DNA of 64,000 nt from an uncultured SAR116 cluster alpha proteobacterium (GTDB taxonomy: Bacteria; Pseudomonadota; Alphaproteobacteria; Puniceispirillales; Marisalimonadaceae). The stretch is from positions 18,277 to 82,276 of the forward strand of contig CACIWG010000006.1 of assembly GCA_902590245.1 (NCBI GenBank), given 5' to 3'. Under the pieces are notes generated by a model, which was given only the letters and a program-made list of their open reading frames with translations, was not told where the DNA came from and did no database searches. Shown piece by piece: positions 26,889-36,261 of the stretch (its first letter is position 1; each line of letters begins with the position of its first letter). Made by a program: the position numbers and the translations under genes.

Positions 26889-27836
26889 ATGGATTTAAAA
26901 ACCTTTCTGGAAAAGAACTATTCAATAGATTCTTTAAACAAGGTTATATTAGATATTTCAAATGCAGCTGTTAAAATATCAAACTCAATAAGAAATAATA
27001 ATAAAATAGAAAGTAAGAAAGAATCTACTCAAAATGCTGATGGTGACAAACAAAAACCATTAGATATTTTTGCTGATGAATGTATTTTTAAATCTATAAG
27101 TAATAGTTCTGTTGCTGCCTATTGTTCTGAAGAACAAGATGGAATGACAATTATAGATGCAAATGGAAAATATTTGATATTTTGTGATCCATTAGACGGA
27201 TCATCTAATATCGATAATAACATATCAATAGGAACAATTTTCTCAATTCTTACTTTTAAAAATGGTTCAATTGAAAATTCTTTAAAACAAAATGGCAAAT
27301 CTCAACTATGTGCTGGTTTTTTTGTCTATGGGCCTCAAACAACTCTTATTTTATCACTAGGTTGTGGAGTACATTCTTTTTACTATGATCATACAGATAA
27401 TCAATTTAAAATATTAAATCCAAATATATTGATCCCAGAATCAACATCTGAATTTTCTATTAATTCTTCTTACAGGAGACATTGGAATAATAAAGTAAAA
27501 AATTACATAAAGAATTGTGAAGATGGAATTGATGGAATAAGAAATAAAAATTTTAATATGAGGTGGGTGGGATCATTAGTTGCAGACGCAAGTAGAATCT
27601 TTGAAAGAGGTGGAATTTTTCTTTATCCAGAAGATAGAAGAGAAAAAAATAAAAGTGGAAGATTAAGGCTAACATATGAAGCTAATCCCATATCTTTTTT
27701 GATAAGTCAGGCTGGAGGAAAAGCTACAAATGGTTCAATTGATATTTTGAACGTAGAAGTGAATGAAATACATCAACGTGTACCTTTTATTTTTGGTTCT
27801 AAAGGAGAGGTTGAAATTTTTTTAAATACTAACTAA
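26889..27836 (+). CDS. fbp: Class I fructose-1,6-bisphosphatase
   Basis: A 315-residue FBPase. The metal and catalytic motifs CSEEQDG (about residue 80) and FCDPLDGSSNIDNN are intact, as are GTIFSI, MRWVGSLVADASRI and the C-terminal YEANPISFLISQAGG. It hydrolyses fructose 1,6-bisphosphate to fructose 6-phosphate in gluconeogenesis. It begins the rightward operon fbp-tkt-pgk-gap-rpe-gph, with 86 bp separating it from the divergent GlnE-like gene, where the operon promoter should lie. Confidence 0.95.
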   Translation: MDLKTFLEKNYSIDSLNKVILDISNAAVKISNSIRNNNKIESKKESTQNADGDKQKPLDIFADECIFKSISNSSVAAYCSEEQDGMTIIDANGKYLIFCDPLDGSSNIDNNISIGTIFSILTFKNGSIENSLKQNGKSQLCAGFFVYGPQTTLILSLGCGVHSFYYDHTDNQFKILNPNILIPESTSEFSINSSYRRHWNNKVKNYIKNCEDGIDGIRNKNFNMRWVGSLVADASRIFERGGIFLYPEDRREKNKSGRLRLTYEANPISFLISQAGGKATNGSIDILNVEVNEIHQRVPFIFGSKGEVEIFLNTN

Positions 27837-27864
27837 GTCTAAATCAAAATTGTCGAGAAAAATT

Positions 27865-29856
27865 ATGTCTAAAACATCTGAATTAAATATAGAAAAATTA
27901 AAAAAAATGTCTAATGCAATAAGAGTACTTGCAGCTGAAGGGGTACAAAAAGCAAACTCAGGTCATCCTGGTATGCCTATGGGTATTGCTGATGTTGCAA
28001 CAATTTTATTCTCCCAATATTTGAATATTGATGTAAAAAAACCTGATTGGCCTGATAGAGATAGATTTGTTTTGTCAGCTGGTCATGGATCAATGCTTAT
28101 ATATGCTCTGAATTACCTTTTAGGTTATGCTGATATGAATGTTGAAAGTTTAAAAAACTTTCGCCAATTAAATTCCAACACACCTGGTCACCCTGAATAT
28201 GGGGATACTTTAGGAGTTGAAACTACAACAGGACCTCTTGGTCAAGGGTTAGGGACTGCTGTTGGTATGGCTTTGGCGGAAAGGATGTCTAACGCTAAGT
28301 TTGGAAAAAATCTTGTTGATCATTTTACTTATGTCATTGTTGGTGATGGATGTCTTCAAGAGGGTATAAGTCACGAAGCTATAGAATTTGCAGGACATCT
28401 AAAGTTAACAAAGTTAATTGTTCTTTTGGATGATAATTCAATTTCTATTGATGGCAATATTAATTTGTCAAATTCAAGTAATCAAGTTGCCAGATTTAAA
28501 GCATCAGGTTGGCATACTCAATCAGTTGATGGACATAACTTTGATCAAATATCAAAAGCAATTGAAAATGCAAAAAAAACAAATAAACCATCATTTATTG
28601 CTTGCAAAACTATAATTGGTTTTGGTTCACCAAATCTTTCAGGTACTGAAAAAACACATGGAGCTCCACTTGGGGATGATGAAGTTGAAAAAGTTAAAAA
28701 AGAATTAAATTGGAAAAGTAACCCATTTGAAGTTCCAAAAGACATACTTAATGATTGGAGATCTTCAGTTGAGCGAGGATCAAAAATTAGAAAGGAATGG
28801 GAAAATAGATTTAATAAAAGCTCTAAAAAAAATAAATTTATTAAAAACAATTCGAACTATTTATCTCAAGCTTTTAATAAAAATTTAAAATCTCATATTG
28901 AAAAATTGAAATTAGAAAAACCTAAATTAGCCACAAGACAAGCAAGTTTAGAATTTTTAAAAATTTTGTCATCTAATGTAGATAATATTGCTGGTGGATC
29001 AGCAGATTTAACAGGATCAAATTTGACAAAAACTCCAGATATGAATTCTGTAAAACCAAAAAAATTTAAAGCTAATTACATTCATTATGGAATTAGAGAA
29101 CATATGATGGGAGCTGTTATGAATGGAATAGCACTTCATAAAGGTTTTGTAACATATGGAGGAACTTTTTTAGTTTTCAGTGATTATATGAGAAGTTCAA
29201 TTAGGTTGTCAGCTCTCATGAAGACTAAAGTAATTTATGTGCTAACTCATGATTCAATTGGCCTGGGTGAAGATGGCCCTACTCATCAACCGGTAGAACA
29301 TTTAGCAATGCTGAGAGCTACTCCTAACCTAAATGTATTTCGTCCTGCCGATGCAGTTGAAACAGCAGAGGCATGGGAAATTGCACTTAAATATAATGGA
29401 CCATCTATATTGGCTTTATCAAGACAGGGTTTAAAAACATTTAGAGATGAAAAAGGGAATAATAATCTTACAAGTAAAGGGGGATATCTCGTTAAAGATT
29501 TTGGAAATGACAGAGATTTAACAATAATTGCCACAGGTTCTGAAGTTGAGATTGCATTAGAAACTTCTGATCTTTTATTAAAAGATAATATTAAGGCATC
29601 AGTGGTATCTTTACCATGTTGGGAGATATTCGAAAAACAATCAGAAGAATATAAATTAAATGTTCTTGGAGAAAAATTAAAAGTTGGTGTTGAAGCAGGT
29701 TCAGAATTAGGCTGGCATAAATATATAGGATCAAATGGTATTTTTATTGGAATGAAAACTTTTGGAGCATCAGCACCCGCAAATCATTTATTTGAATATT
29801 TTGGATTAAGTTCAGATAAGATTAGAGAAAAAATTCTAGCTAAAATTAATACATAA
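27865..29856 (+). CDS. tkt: Transketolase
   Basis: A 663-residue transketolase. NSGHPGMPMGIADVA near the N-terminus, the thiamine diphosphate motif GDGCLQEGISHEAIEFAGH, DDNSISIDG, and the pyrimidine-domain segments IHYGIREHMMGA and DSIGLGEDGPTHQPVEH are all present. It exchanges two-carbon units between sugar phosphates in the non-oxidative pentose phosphate pathway. The ATG at 27865 is used; the open frame extends to a TTG at 27850, which would add five residues. It follows fbp by 28 nt and precedes pgk by 4 nt. Confidence 0.96.
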   Translation: MSKTSELNIEKLKKMSNAIRVLAAEGVQKANSGHPGMPMGIADVATILFSQYLNIDVKKPDWPDRDRFVLSAGHGSMLIYALNYLLGYADMNVESLKNFRQLNSNTPGHPEYGDTLGVETTTGPLGQGLGTAVGMALAERMSNAKFGKNLVDHFTYVIVGDGCLQEGISHEAIEFAGHLKLTKLIVLLDDNSISIDGNINLSNSSNQVARFKASGWHTQSVDGHNFDQISKAIENAKKTNKPSFIACKTIIGFGSPNLSGTEKTHGAPLGDDEVEKVKKELNWKSNPFEVPKDILNDWRSSVERGSKIRKEWENRFNKSSKKNKFIKNNSNYLSQAFNKNLKSHIEKLKLEKPKLATRQASLEFLKILSSNVDNIAGGSADLTGSNLTKTPDMNSVKPKKFKANYIHYGIREHMMGAVMNGIALHKGFVTYGGTFLVFSDYMRSSIRLSALMKTKVIYVLTHDSIGLGEDGPTHQPVEHLAMLRATPNLNVFRPADAVETAEAWEIALKYNGPSILALSRQGLKTFRDEKGNNNLTSKGGYLVKDFGNDRDLTIIATGSEVEIALETSDLLLKDNIKASVVSLPCWEIFEKQSEEYKLNVLGEKLKVGVEAGSELGWHKYIGSNGIFIGMKTFGASAPANHLFEYFGLSSDKIREKILAKINT

Positions 29857-29860
29857 GTTT

Positions 29861-31051
29861 ATGCCCTCTTCAAAAGAACTATTTAAATTAGATTTAACGA
29901 ATAAATTGATTCTTGTTAGGGTTGATTTGAATATGCCTTTGGTAAATGGTGTTGTTCAAGATGAAACAAGGCTTCAATCTGTTTTACCAACTATTCAAGA
30001 AATTATTAAAAAAGGTGGTAAGTTAGTACTTTGTAGTCACTTTGGAAGACCTAATGGTCAATATAATAAAAAATACAGTTTAAAACCATTAATAGAGCCT
30101 TTGTCAAAAGCATTAAATTGTCCTATTGATTTTTCACCAACTTGTATTGGACCGCAAGCTGAGGAATTAAAAAATAATCTTAAAGAGGGTCAAACTTTAC
30201 TTTTAGAAAATTTACGATTTCATAAGGGAGAAGAAACTAATGATAAAGATTTTTCGGAAAATTTAACTTTGGGGATTGATTATTTTGTTAATGATGCTTT
30301 TTCATGTTCTCACAGAAAGCATTCTAGTACGGTAGGTGTGACAAATTTTTTACCTTCTTTTATGGGAACTCACTTAGAAAAAGAGATTAAAGCTTTAGAG
30401 GGTGTTTTAAATAATCCCAATAAGCCTGTAGCTGCAATAATTGGAGGCTCCAAAGTTTCAACTAAAATAGATGTAATAAATTTTTTACTCAAAAAAATGG
30501 ATATTATTATTATTGGTGGAGCTATGGCTAATACTTTTATTGTTGCTAAAGGTCTTAATGTCGGTAAAAGTTTATTTGAAAAAGATTCCATTGATTTAGC
30601 TAGAGAGCTTATAGAAAAGTCACAAAATAATAATTGTAATTTAATTTTGCCAATTGATTTTATTGTATCTAAAAATTTAAAAAAAAATGCTGAATATACA
30701 ACTACTAATTTTGACTCAATACCACGTAATATGATGGCACTAGACATTGGCCCAAAATCGATAGAGCTTATTAATAAAAATATTAATAACTGTAAAACTA
30801 TTTTATGGAACGGACCATTAGGTGCTTTTGAAACTTGCCCATTCGATAAAGGTACTAATAAAGTCGCTTCGTATGTTTCAAGCCTTACAAAACAAAAAAA
30901 GATTTTGAGTGTTGCAGGTGGAGGTGATACAGTTTCTGCATTGAACAATGCACAAGTATTGAATGATTTTAGTTATGTATCCACTGCAGGTGGAGCATTT
31001 TTAGAATGGTTAGAAGGTAAAATATTGCCAGGTATCGAACCTATATGTTAA
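29861..31051 (+). CDS. pgk: Phosphoglycerate kinase
   Basis: A 396-residue PGK. RVDLNMPLVNG and SHFGRPNG (substrate-binding N-domain), LLLENLRFHKGEE, the DAFSCSHRKHSS helix, GGSKVSTKIDV and the C-terminal nucleotide loop SVAGGGDTVSAL are all intact. It interconverts 1,3-bisphosphoglycerate and 3-phosphoglycerate with ATP formation. It starts 4 nt after the tkt stop and is followed by gap, as in many alphaproteobacterial and Calvin-cycle operons. Confidence 0.96.
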   Translation: MPSSKELFKLDLTNKLILVRVDLNMPLVNGVVQDETRLQSVLPTIQEIIKKGGKLVLCSHFGRPNGQYNKKYSLKPLIEPLSKALNCPIDFSPTCIGPQAEELKNNLKEGQTLLLENLRFHKGEETNDKDFSENLTLGIDYFVNDAFSCSHRKHSSTVGVTNFLPSFMGTHLEKEIKALEGVLNNPNKPVAAIIGGSKVSTKIDVINFLLKKMDIIIIGGAMANTFIVAKGLNVGKSLFEKDSIDLARELIEKSQNNNCNLILPIDFIVSKNLKKNAEYTTTNFDSIPRNMMALDIGPKSIELINKNINNCKTILWNGPLGAFETCPFDKGTNKVASYVSSLTKQKKILSVAGGGDTVSALNNAQVLNDFSYVSTAGGAFLEWLEGKILPGIEPIC

Positions 31052-31068
31052 CTTAAGAAAGGAAAATA

Positions 31069-32076
31069 ATGTCAGTCAAAGTAGCAATTAATGGATTTGG
31101 AAGAATTGGTAGAAATATACTTAGGTCTATCATTGAAAATAAAAATGACAATGTCAAAGTAGTTGGCATTAACGATTTAGGTCCTATAGAAACAAATGCG
31201 CATTTATTAAAATATGATTCTGTTCATGGCATTTTTAAAAGAGATGTTATAATTAATGGTAGTGATCTAGATGTCGGAACAGGACCAATTAAAGTCACTT
31301 CAGAAAGAAACCCAGAAAATTTACCTTGGAAAGAATTAGACGTAGATGTTGTTTTAGAATGTACTGGAATTTTTACTAGTAAAGAAAAGGCTCAACAACA
31401 CATAACTGCAGGCGCGAAAAAAGTTCTTATATCTGCGCCTGCGAGTGGAGTTGATCTTACTGTCGTGTACGGTGTAAACCATAAAAAAATTTCAAATGAA
31501 CATCAAATTTTATCAAACGCTTCGTGTACGACTAATTGTCTTGCTCCTTTAGCGTATGTTTTAAATAAATCCATAGGTATAGAAAATGGTTTTATGACCA
31601 CAATACATTCTTATACTGGAGATCAACCAACATTAGATACGATGCATGGTGATCTTTATAGGGCTAGGGCTGCAGCTGCTAATATGATACCTACATCAAC
31701 AGGTGCTGCTAAAGCTGTTGGGTTAGTTTTACCTGAACTAGATGGTAAACTTGATGGTGTTGCAATTAGAGTTCCTACACAAAATGTTTCAGTTGTTGAT
31801 TTTAAGTTTAATTCAAAGAAAGAAACTTCAATTGAAGAAATTAATGAGGCAATAAAAATTGCATCTGAAAATGAATTAAAAAATATTCTAAGTTTTAATG
31901 ATAAAAAACTAGTTTCGAGTGATTTTAATCATAATCCATCCTCTTCAATATTTCATTCTGATCAAACAAAAGTTATGAATAAGAAATTTGTAAGAATTTT
32001 GAGTTGGTATGATAATGAATGGGGTTTTTCAAATAGAATGTGTGATACTGCATTAGAAATAGGAAAATATATATAG
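31069..32076 (+). CDS. gap: Glyceraldehyde-3-phosphate dehydrogenase
   Basis: A 335-residue GAPDH. INGFGRIGRN at the N-terminus binds the nicotinamide cofactor, ASCTTNCLAP carries the catalytic cysteine at residue 153, and WYDNEWGFSNRM closes the protein. It oxidises glyceraldehyde 3-phosphate with phosphate, or runs backward in gluconeogenesis. A GAAAGGA ribosome site precedes the ATG, the clearest within the operon. It lies between pgk and rpe. Confidence 0.96.
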   Translation: MSVKVAINGFGRIGRNILRSIIENKNDNVKVVGINDLGPIETNAHLLKYDSVHGIFKRDVIINGSDLDVGTGPIKVTSERNPENLPWKELDVDVVLECTGIFTSKEKAQQHITAGAKKVLISAPASGVDLTVVYGVNHKKISNEHQILSNASCTTNCLAPLAYVLNKSIGIENGFMTTIHSYTGDQPTLDTMHGDLYRARAAAANMIPTSTGAAKAVGLVLPELDGKLDGVAIRVPTQNVSVVDFKFNSKKETSIEEINEAIKIASENELKNILSFNDKKLVSSDFNHNPSSSIFHSDQTKVMNKKFVRILSWYDNEWGFSNRMCDTALEIGKYI

Positions 32077-32079
32077 TTT

Positions 32080-32736
32080 ATGTCCTCACAAAAAATAATT
32101 ATTGCACCATCAATTTTATCTGCTGATTTTAGTATTCTTGGTCAAGAAGTTAATGATATTGATGAAGCTGGCGCTGATTGGGTTCATTTGGATGTAATGG
32201 ATGGACATTTTGTTCCAAATTTAACTTTTGGACCTTCTATTATTTCTAGTATTAGAAAAAAAACCAAAAAATGTTTTGATACTCATTTAATGATATCAAA
32301 CCCTGATGAGTATATAGAACAGTATAAAAATGCTGGTTCAGATATAATTACTGTTCATAAAGAAGTTTGTGGACATTTAGATAAAACTTTATCATCTATA
32401 AAAAATACAGGATGTAGAGCTGGTGTTTCAATCAATCCTGGTACTGATATTTCTGGGTTAGAGTATGTCTTAGATAAGATTGATTTAATTTTAGTTATGT
32501 CAGTAAATCCAGGTTTTGGAGGACAAAAGTTTATAAACTCATCAATTCAAAAAATTAAAAAAATAAAAAAATTAGTGCAAAACTTTAATATTGATATTGA
32601 GGTTGATGGTGGCATAGATGATAAAACGGCAACACTTGTTAAAAATGCTGGTGCCAATATTCTTGTTTCTGGATCTTTTATATTTTCCGGAAAAAATAAA
32701 AGTATATATAAGGAAAGAATAGCCTCTTTGAGATAA
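32080..32736 (+). CDS. rpe: Ribulose-phosphate 3-epimerase
   Basis: A 218-residue TIM-barrel epimerase. SILSADFSILGQEV, HLDVMDGHFVPNLTFG, MSVNPGFGGQKF and the phosphate-binding EVDGGI are all recognisable; the metal-ligand His and catalytic Asp residues of the first blocks are intact. It interconverts ribulose 5-phosphate and xylulose 5-phosphate. It starts 3 nt after the gap stop and ends 3 nt before the phosphatase gene. Confidence 0.95.
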   Translation: MSSQKIIIAPSILSADFSILGQEVNDIDEAGADWVHLDVMDGHFVPNLTFGPSIISSIRKKTKKCFDTHLMISNPDEYIEQYKNAGSDIITVHKEVCGHLDKTLSSIKNTGCRAGVSINPGTDISGLEYVLDKIDLILVMSVNPGFGGQKFINSSIQKIKKIKKLVQNFNIDIEVDGGIDDKTATLVKNAGANILVSGSFIFSGKNKSIYKERIASLR

Positions 32737-32739
32737 TTT

Positions 32740-33405
32740 ATGTCAAAGAAGACTGCAAACAAAATAATCATTTTTGATTTAGATGGAACTTTAATTCATT
32801 CAATACCAGATATGTGTATTGCTATGAATAAAACATTAGAGCAATTTAAATTAAAATCTATAACAGAAGAAAAACTTCAAGAGTTTGTTGGAGAGGGTAT
32901 GTTGAAATTATCTGCTAATGTACTTAAATTTTCAGGAGCCAGTTTGAATTTAATAGATGACTTTTTCTTAATATATAGAAAAGAATATTCTGAAAATCCG
33001 TATTATCTGACTACTTTAATGCCAGGTGTTAAAGATATTCTTAACTATTTATTAGATAAAAACATTCGCATAAATATATGTACTAATAAAAGACAACATA
33101 TTGCAGAGAAAATTTTAAAACTAATGAATTTATTTGATAATTTTGATTTTATTGTTGGTGCAAAAGAGAATGTTCCACTTAAACCTCAAAGACAAATGAT
33201 AGACTTTATATGCAATCAATATGACAGTGATGAAAATGAATTTATAATGGTTGGAGATACAAAGGTAGATATTTTAGCAGCAAAAAATGCAGGAATTAGT
33301 TCTGTAATAGTTGATGGTGGTTATACAAATGAGGATTGTAAATCTTTAGGTGCAGATTTTTACTTAAATAATATATCTGAGTTAAAATCAGTTTTAAATT
33401 TATAA
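32740..33405 (+). CDS. gph: HAD-family phosphatase, phosphoglycolate phosphatase-like (Gph/CbbZ)
   Basis: A 221-residue HAD hydrolase with the nucleophile motif IIFDLDGTLIHS, a helical cap, motif II ICTNKRQ, the lysine near PLKPQ and the acidic motif IMVGDTKVDILAAKNAG. Family resemblance and position after rpe match phosphoglycolate phosphatase, which in rpe-gph pairs clears 2-phosphoglycolate. HAD substrates cannot be fixed by sequence, so the exact activity is likely but not proven. It ends the sugar-phosphate operon and overlaps the convergent SDR gene by 6 nt. Confidence 0.85.
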   Translation: MSKKTANKIIIFDLDGTLIHSIPDMCIAMNKTLEQFKLKSITEEKLQEFVGEGMLKLSANVLKFSGASLNLIDDFFLIYRKEYSENPYYLTTLMPGVKDILNYLLDKNIRINICTNKRQHIAEKILKLMNLFDNFDFIVGAKENVPLKPQRQMIDFICNQYDSDENEFIMVGDTKVDILAAKNAGISSVIVDGGYTNEDCKSLGADFYLNNISELKSVLNL

Positions 33406-34317
33406 GGGATCCCAATTAAATACATCACCACTTCTTTCTAAAGGAGTTAAGTAAGGCTTAAATGCTGGCATTGCTATTTCCATTATTTTTTGTGGGTTCC
33501 ATCCTTCGCTGTTATGAACACTTTTTACAGGTCTATTTTGGTTATAAATAAATAATTCGTTTAATCTTGAGCTAAAAATTTGCCCTGTAATATTCTTTGC
33601 ATCTTCTGAAGAAAGGTATACTGCAAGTGGAGCATTTGTTTCGGGAGTCATTTTTTTTAGACGTTCGACTCTAGCTTTTTCTTGTTCGGTTGTTGAGGGT
33701 ATAGAATTTGTCATTCTACTCCAAGCAAATGGTGCAATGCAGTTTGATCTTACATTAAAACGCTTCATATCTAAAGATATTGACTTAGATAATCCAGCAA
33801 TCCCTAATTTTGCTGCAGAATAGTTAGCCTGCCCGAAGTTACCTATTAAACCAGAAGTACTTGTCATATGAATAAAGGAACCTGAGTTTTGTTCTCTAAA
33901 AAATGGTGCTGCTGCTCTGCTAATATAAAAACTACCATTTAAATGTACATCGATAACATCTGTCCAATCTTTTGGATCCATTTTATGAAAAATTACATCC
34001 CGTAAAATACCTGCATTATTTACAATAATATCAATTTGTTTAAAGTTATCTAAAGCATTCTCAATAATTTTTGATGCTGATGACCATGAGGTAACACTAT
34101 TAGTGTCTGGTATAGCTTCTCCTCCTTTTTGGGTTATCAATCCGCAAGTTTCTTCTGCAGGTTGAATTGATCCACCTTCTCCACTTAGAGATACACCTAT
34201 ATCATTTACTAAAATTTTTACACCTTCATTGGCTAGGGCTAACGCTATTTCTCTTCCAATTCCTCCACCTGCACCTGTAACAATTGCAACTTTACCTTTT
34301 AATCCTAAATCATTCAT
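33400..34317 (-). CDS. SDR-family NAD(P)-dependent oxidoreductase
   Basis: A 305-residue short-chain dehydrogenase. VTGAGGGIGREIALALANEG is the cofactor loop, NNAGILRD the conserved asparagine, TSTSGLIG the catalytic serine and YSAAKLG the Tyr/Lys pair. The extra segment after the first strand (VNDIGVSLSGEGGS) resembles the dehydrogenase half of peroxisomal-type multifunctional enzymes acting on 3-hydroxyacyl-CoA, but no hydratase domain is attached. The substrate is unassigned. It overlaps the gph stop by 6 nt and reads away from the tRNA-Arg gene. Confidence 0.88.
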   Translation of the reverse strand: MNDLGLKGKVAIVTGAGGGIGREIALALANEGVKILVNDIGVSLSGEGGSIQPAEETCGLITQKGGEAIPDTNSVTSWSSASKIIENALDNFKQIDIIVNNAGILRDVIFHKMDPKDWTDVIDVHLNGSFYISRAAAPFFREQNSGSFIHMTSTSGLIGNFGQANYSAAKLGIAGLSKSISLDMKRFNVRSNCIAPFAWSRMTNSIPSTTEQEKARVERLKKMTPETNAPLAVYLSSEDAKNITGQIFSSRLNELFIYNQNRPVKSVHNSEGWNPQKIMEIAMPAFKPYLTPLERSGDVFNWDPL

Positions 34318-34365
34318 AGATAATCCTCTTTATAGCCCATTAAACACTTTTTCATTTACTTAGTC

Positions 34366-34371
34366 TATAAT
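34366..34371 (+). promoter_or_regulatory. Candidate -10 element upstream of tRNA-Arg
   Basis: A perfect TATAAT lies 24 bp before the tRNA-Arg gene on the same strand. No good -35 hexamer is seen at the right spacing, so this is a weak call made mainly from position. Confidence 0.35.
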
Positions 34372-34395
34372 AGGTTTATAGAATGTTTGATAAGT

Positions 34396-34472
34396 GGGGG
34401 CGTAGCTCATCAGGATAGAGCGTGAGATTCCTAATCTCAAGGTAACAGGTTCGAGTCCTGTCGTCCTCACCA
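34396..34472 (+). tRNA. tRNA-Arg, anticodon CCT
   Basis: A full cloverleaf of 77 nt. The acceptor stem pairs GGGGGCG with CGTCCTC (two G-T wobbles); D arm GCTC/GAGC; anticodon stem TGAGA/TCTCA around loop TTCCTAA with anticodon CCT; T arm ACAGG/CCTGT with loop TTCGAGT; the terminal CCA is encoded. It reads AGG codons. The 3' end is only 2 bp from the stop codon of the convergent acyl-CoA synthetase gene. Confidence 0.96.
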
Positions 34473-34474
34473 CT

Positions 34475-36178
34475 TTATTTATAAAGTGATTGAAGTTCTT
34501 TGTGATAATTTTTTTCTATAATTCTTCTTTTGATTTTTAACGTTGGGGTTAATTCTGATGATTCAATGGAAAATGGGTTTTTTATTAAATAAAATTTTCT
34601 AATTTTCTTTGTTAAACTTAAATTATTGTTAACCTCATCAAAAATTTTTCTTACTAATTTCTTATTTTCTTTAATGTCTTCAGAGGGATAAACTAAAGCA
34701 ACCAAATATGGTTTTTCATGTCCATAAATCATAATTTGATCTATTTCATCATAGGATAAAAAAAGATCTTCAAGAGGTGCTGGTGCAATGTTTTCACCTC
34801 CTGAATTTACAATCATTTCATTTTTTCTGCCTAATATTTTTAAATAGTTTTCATCGTCAATAAATCCTAAATCACCTGTATGCAGCCATCCATTTATAAT
34901 TGTTTTGTCTGTAGACTTTTTATCTTTCCAATAACCTTGCATTAGAGATTTTCCTCTAACTAAAATTTCTTTATCTTTAGATAGTTTGATTTCTGTCAAA
35001 TGTATAGCTTTACCAACTTTATCTAACTTAATATTATTAAAGGGGGTTATAGAAATAATTGGTGAATATTCAGTTTGTCCGTAACCCTGTAAAATTTTAA
35101 TGCCCATTGAAAAGAAAAAAATCGCAGCATTTTGTTTCAAAGCAGCTCCTCCAGATACAAAAGCCATTAGGTTTTTACCAAAAATTTTCTTGATTTTTTT
35201 TCTTATGGTTAAATCAACAATAAAGTCTAAAAATTTGTCTTTTAAATTAAGATTTTCATTTTTGTATTTTTTATTTCCTAATATTAAGTTTTTTTCAAAC
35301 AAGTATTTGATTATTTTATTTTTTGATTTAATAGAGTTTGAAATTTTTTTTAATAATACGTCATACAGTCTTGGAACTGCTACCATAAGAGTGGGATTAA
35401 CAAATTGTAAATCATTTAATAATTGGTCTCTATTATTTGAAAAGTAAATCTCACCACCAATATAAATAGGAAGTAAAAAACCTCCTGTTCTTTCATAAGC
35501 ATGTGAAAGAGGTAAAATAGAAAAAAATTTATGATTATCTATTTTAATATCATCTAAATATATTTTAGCGCCTGCAATATTTGATTTTATAGAATTGTGG
35601 CTGAGCATAACACCTTTTGGATTAGCGCTTGTGCCTGATGTATAAATTATACAAGCCGTATCATTTTTATTAATTTTATAATCGATATTTGTTTTTTGAG
35701 AATGTGTAACAATTTTTTTATTTAAAATATCTTTTTGATATATATAAAAACTTTTATTTTCAGTACTTTTAAAATTCTCTAACAAAATAAATTTTTTTGT
35801 AAAAATAAGTTTCTTTTTGATCTTTTTAATTTTTAGATAAGCTTCTTCATCTAATAAAGCTAGTTTGCTTTCTGAGTGATTAAGTAAATAAAGTAATTCA
35901 TTTTTATTGCTGGTTGTATATGCAGGAACAGTTATTGCTCCTATTTTCATAATTGCTAAATCAGAAATACACCAAAAGGGTGAATTCTTAGAAATTATAC
36001 TAACTTTATCACCTTTATTAATTCCAATTCTTTTTAAGAGTTCGGACAAAATATTAATTTGTCGACCAGCCTCGTTCCAACTGATTGAAACCCAATTGCC
36101 ATTTTCTTTATACCAAAATAAAGATTTGTCTCTAAGTTTATTTTTTTGACTTTCAAAAATTTCATTTAAATTATTCAT
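34475..36178 (-). CDS. AMP-dependent long-chain acyl-CoA synthetase
   Basis: A 567-residue ANL-superfamily ligase. The P-loop IIYTSGTSANPKGVMLSHNS, the SGGAALKQNAAIFF block, QGYGQTEYSP, HTGDLGFID and GRKNEMIVNSGGENIAP identify a FadD15/FAA-like long-chain fatty acid CoA ligase. It activates a fatty acid via an acyl-adenylate. It is somewhat short of the usual 600 residues but all core motifs are present. It appears monocistronic, ending 2 bp from the tRNA-Arg gene and divergent from pepF. Confidence 0.92.
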   Translation of the reverse strand: MNNLNEIFESQKNKLRDKSLFWYKENGNWVSISWNEAGRQINILSELLKRIGINKGDKVSIISKNSPFWCISDLAIMKIGAITVPAYTTSNKNELLYLLNHSESKLALLDEEAYLKIKKIKKKLIFTKKFILLENFKSTENKSFYIYQKDILNKKIVTHSQKTNIDYKINKNDTACIIYTSGTSANPKGVMLSHNSIKSNIAGAKIYLDDIKIDNHKFFSILPLSHAYERTGGFLLPIYIGGEIYFSNNRDQLLNDLQFVNPTLMVAVPRLYDVLLKKISNSIKSKNKIIKYLFEKNLILGNKKYKNENLNLKDKFLDFIVDLTIRKKIKKIFGKNLMAFVSGGAALKQNAAIFFFSMGIKILQGYGQTEYSPIISITPFNNIKLDKVGKAIHLTEIKLSKDKEILVRGKSLMQGYWKDKKSTDKTIINGWLHTGDLGFIDDENYLKILGRKNEMIVNSGGENIAPAPLEDLFLSYDEIDQIMIYGHEKPYLVALVYPSEDIKENKKLVRKIFDEVNNNLSLTKKIRKFYLIKNPFSIESSELTPTLKIKRRIIEKNYHKELQSLYK

Positions 36179-36261
36179 AAATTTTTAATTTCTAATGTAA
36201 TTTAAAAAATAGATACTATTTAATTAGTATACTAATTTAATAAAGAGAATAAATTATAATC

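Noticed and set aside
30370..30948. A 192-codon minus-strand open frame inside pgk
   Set aside because: It lies fully antisense to an intact pgk and its translation has no recognisable motif; a shadow of codon bias.
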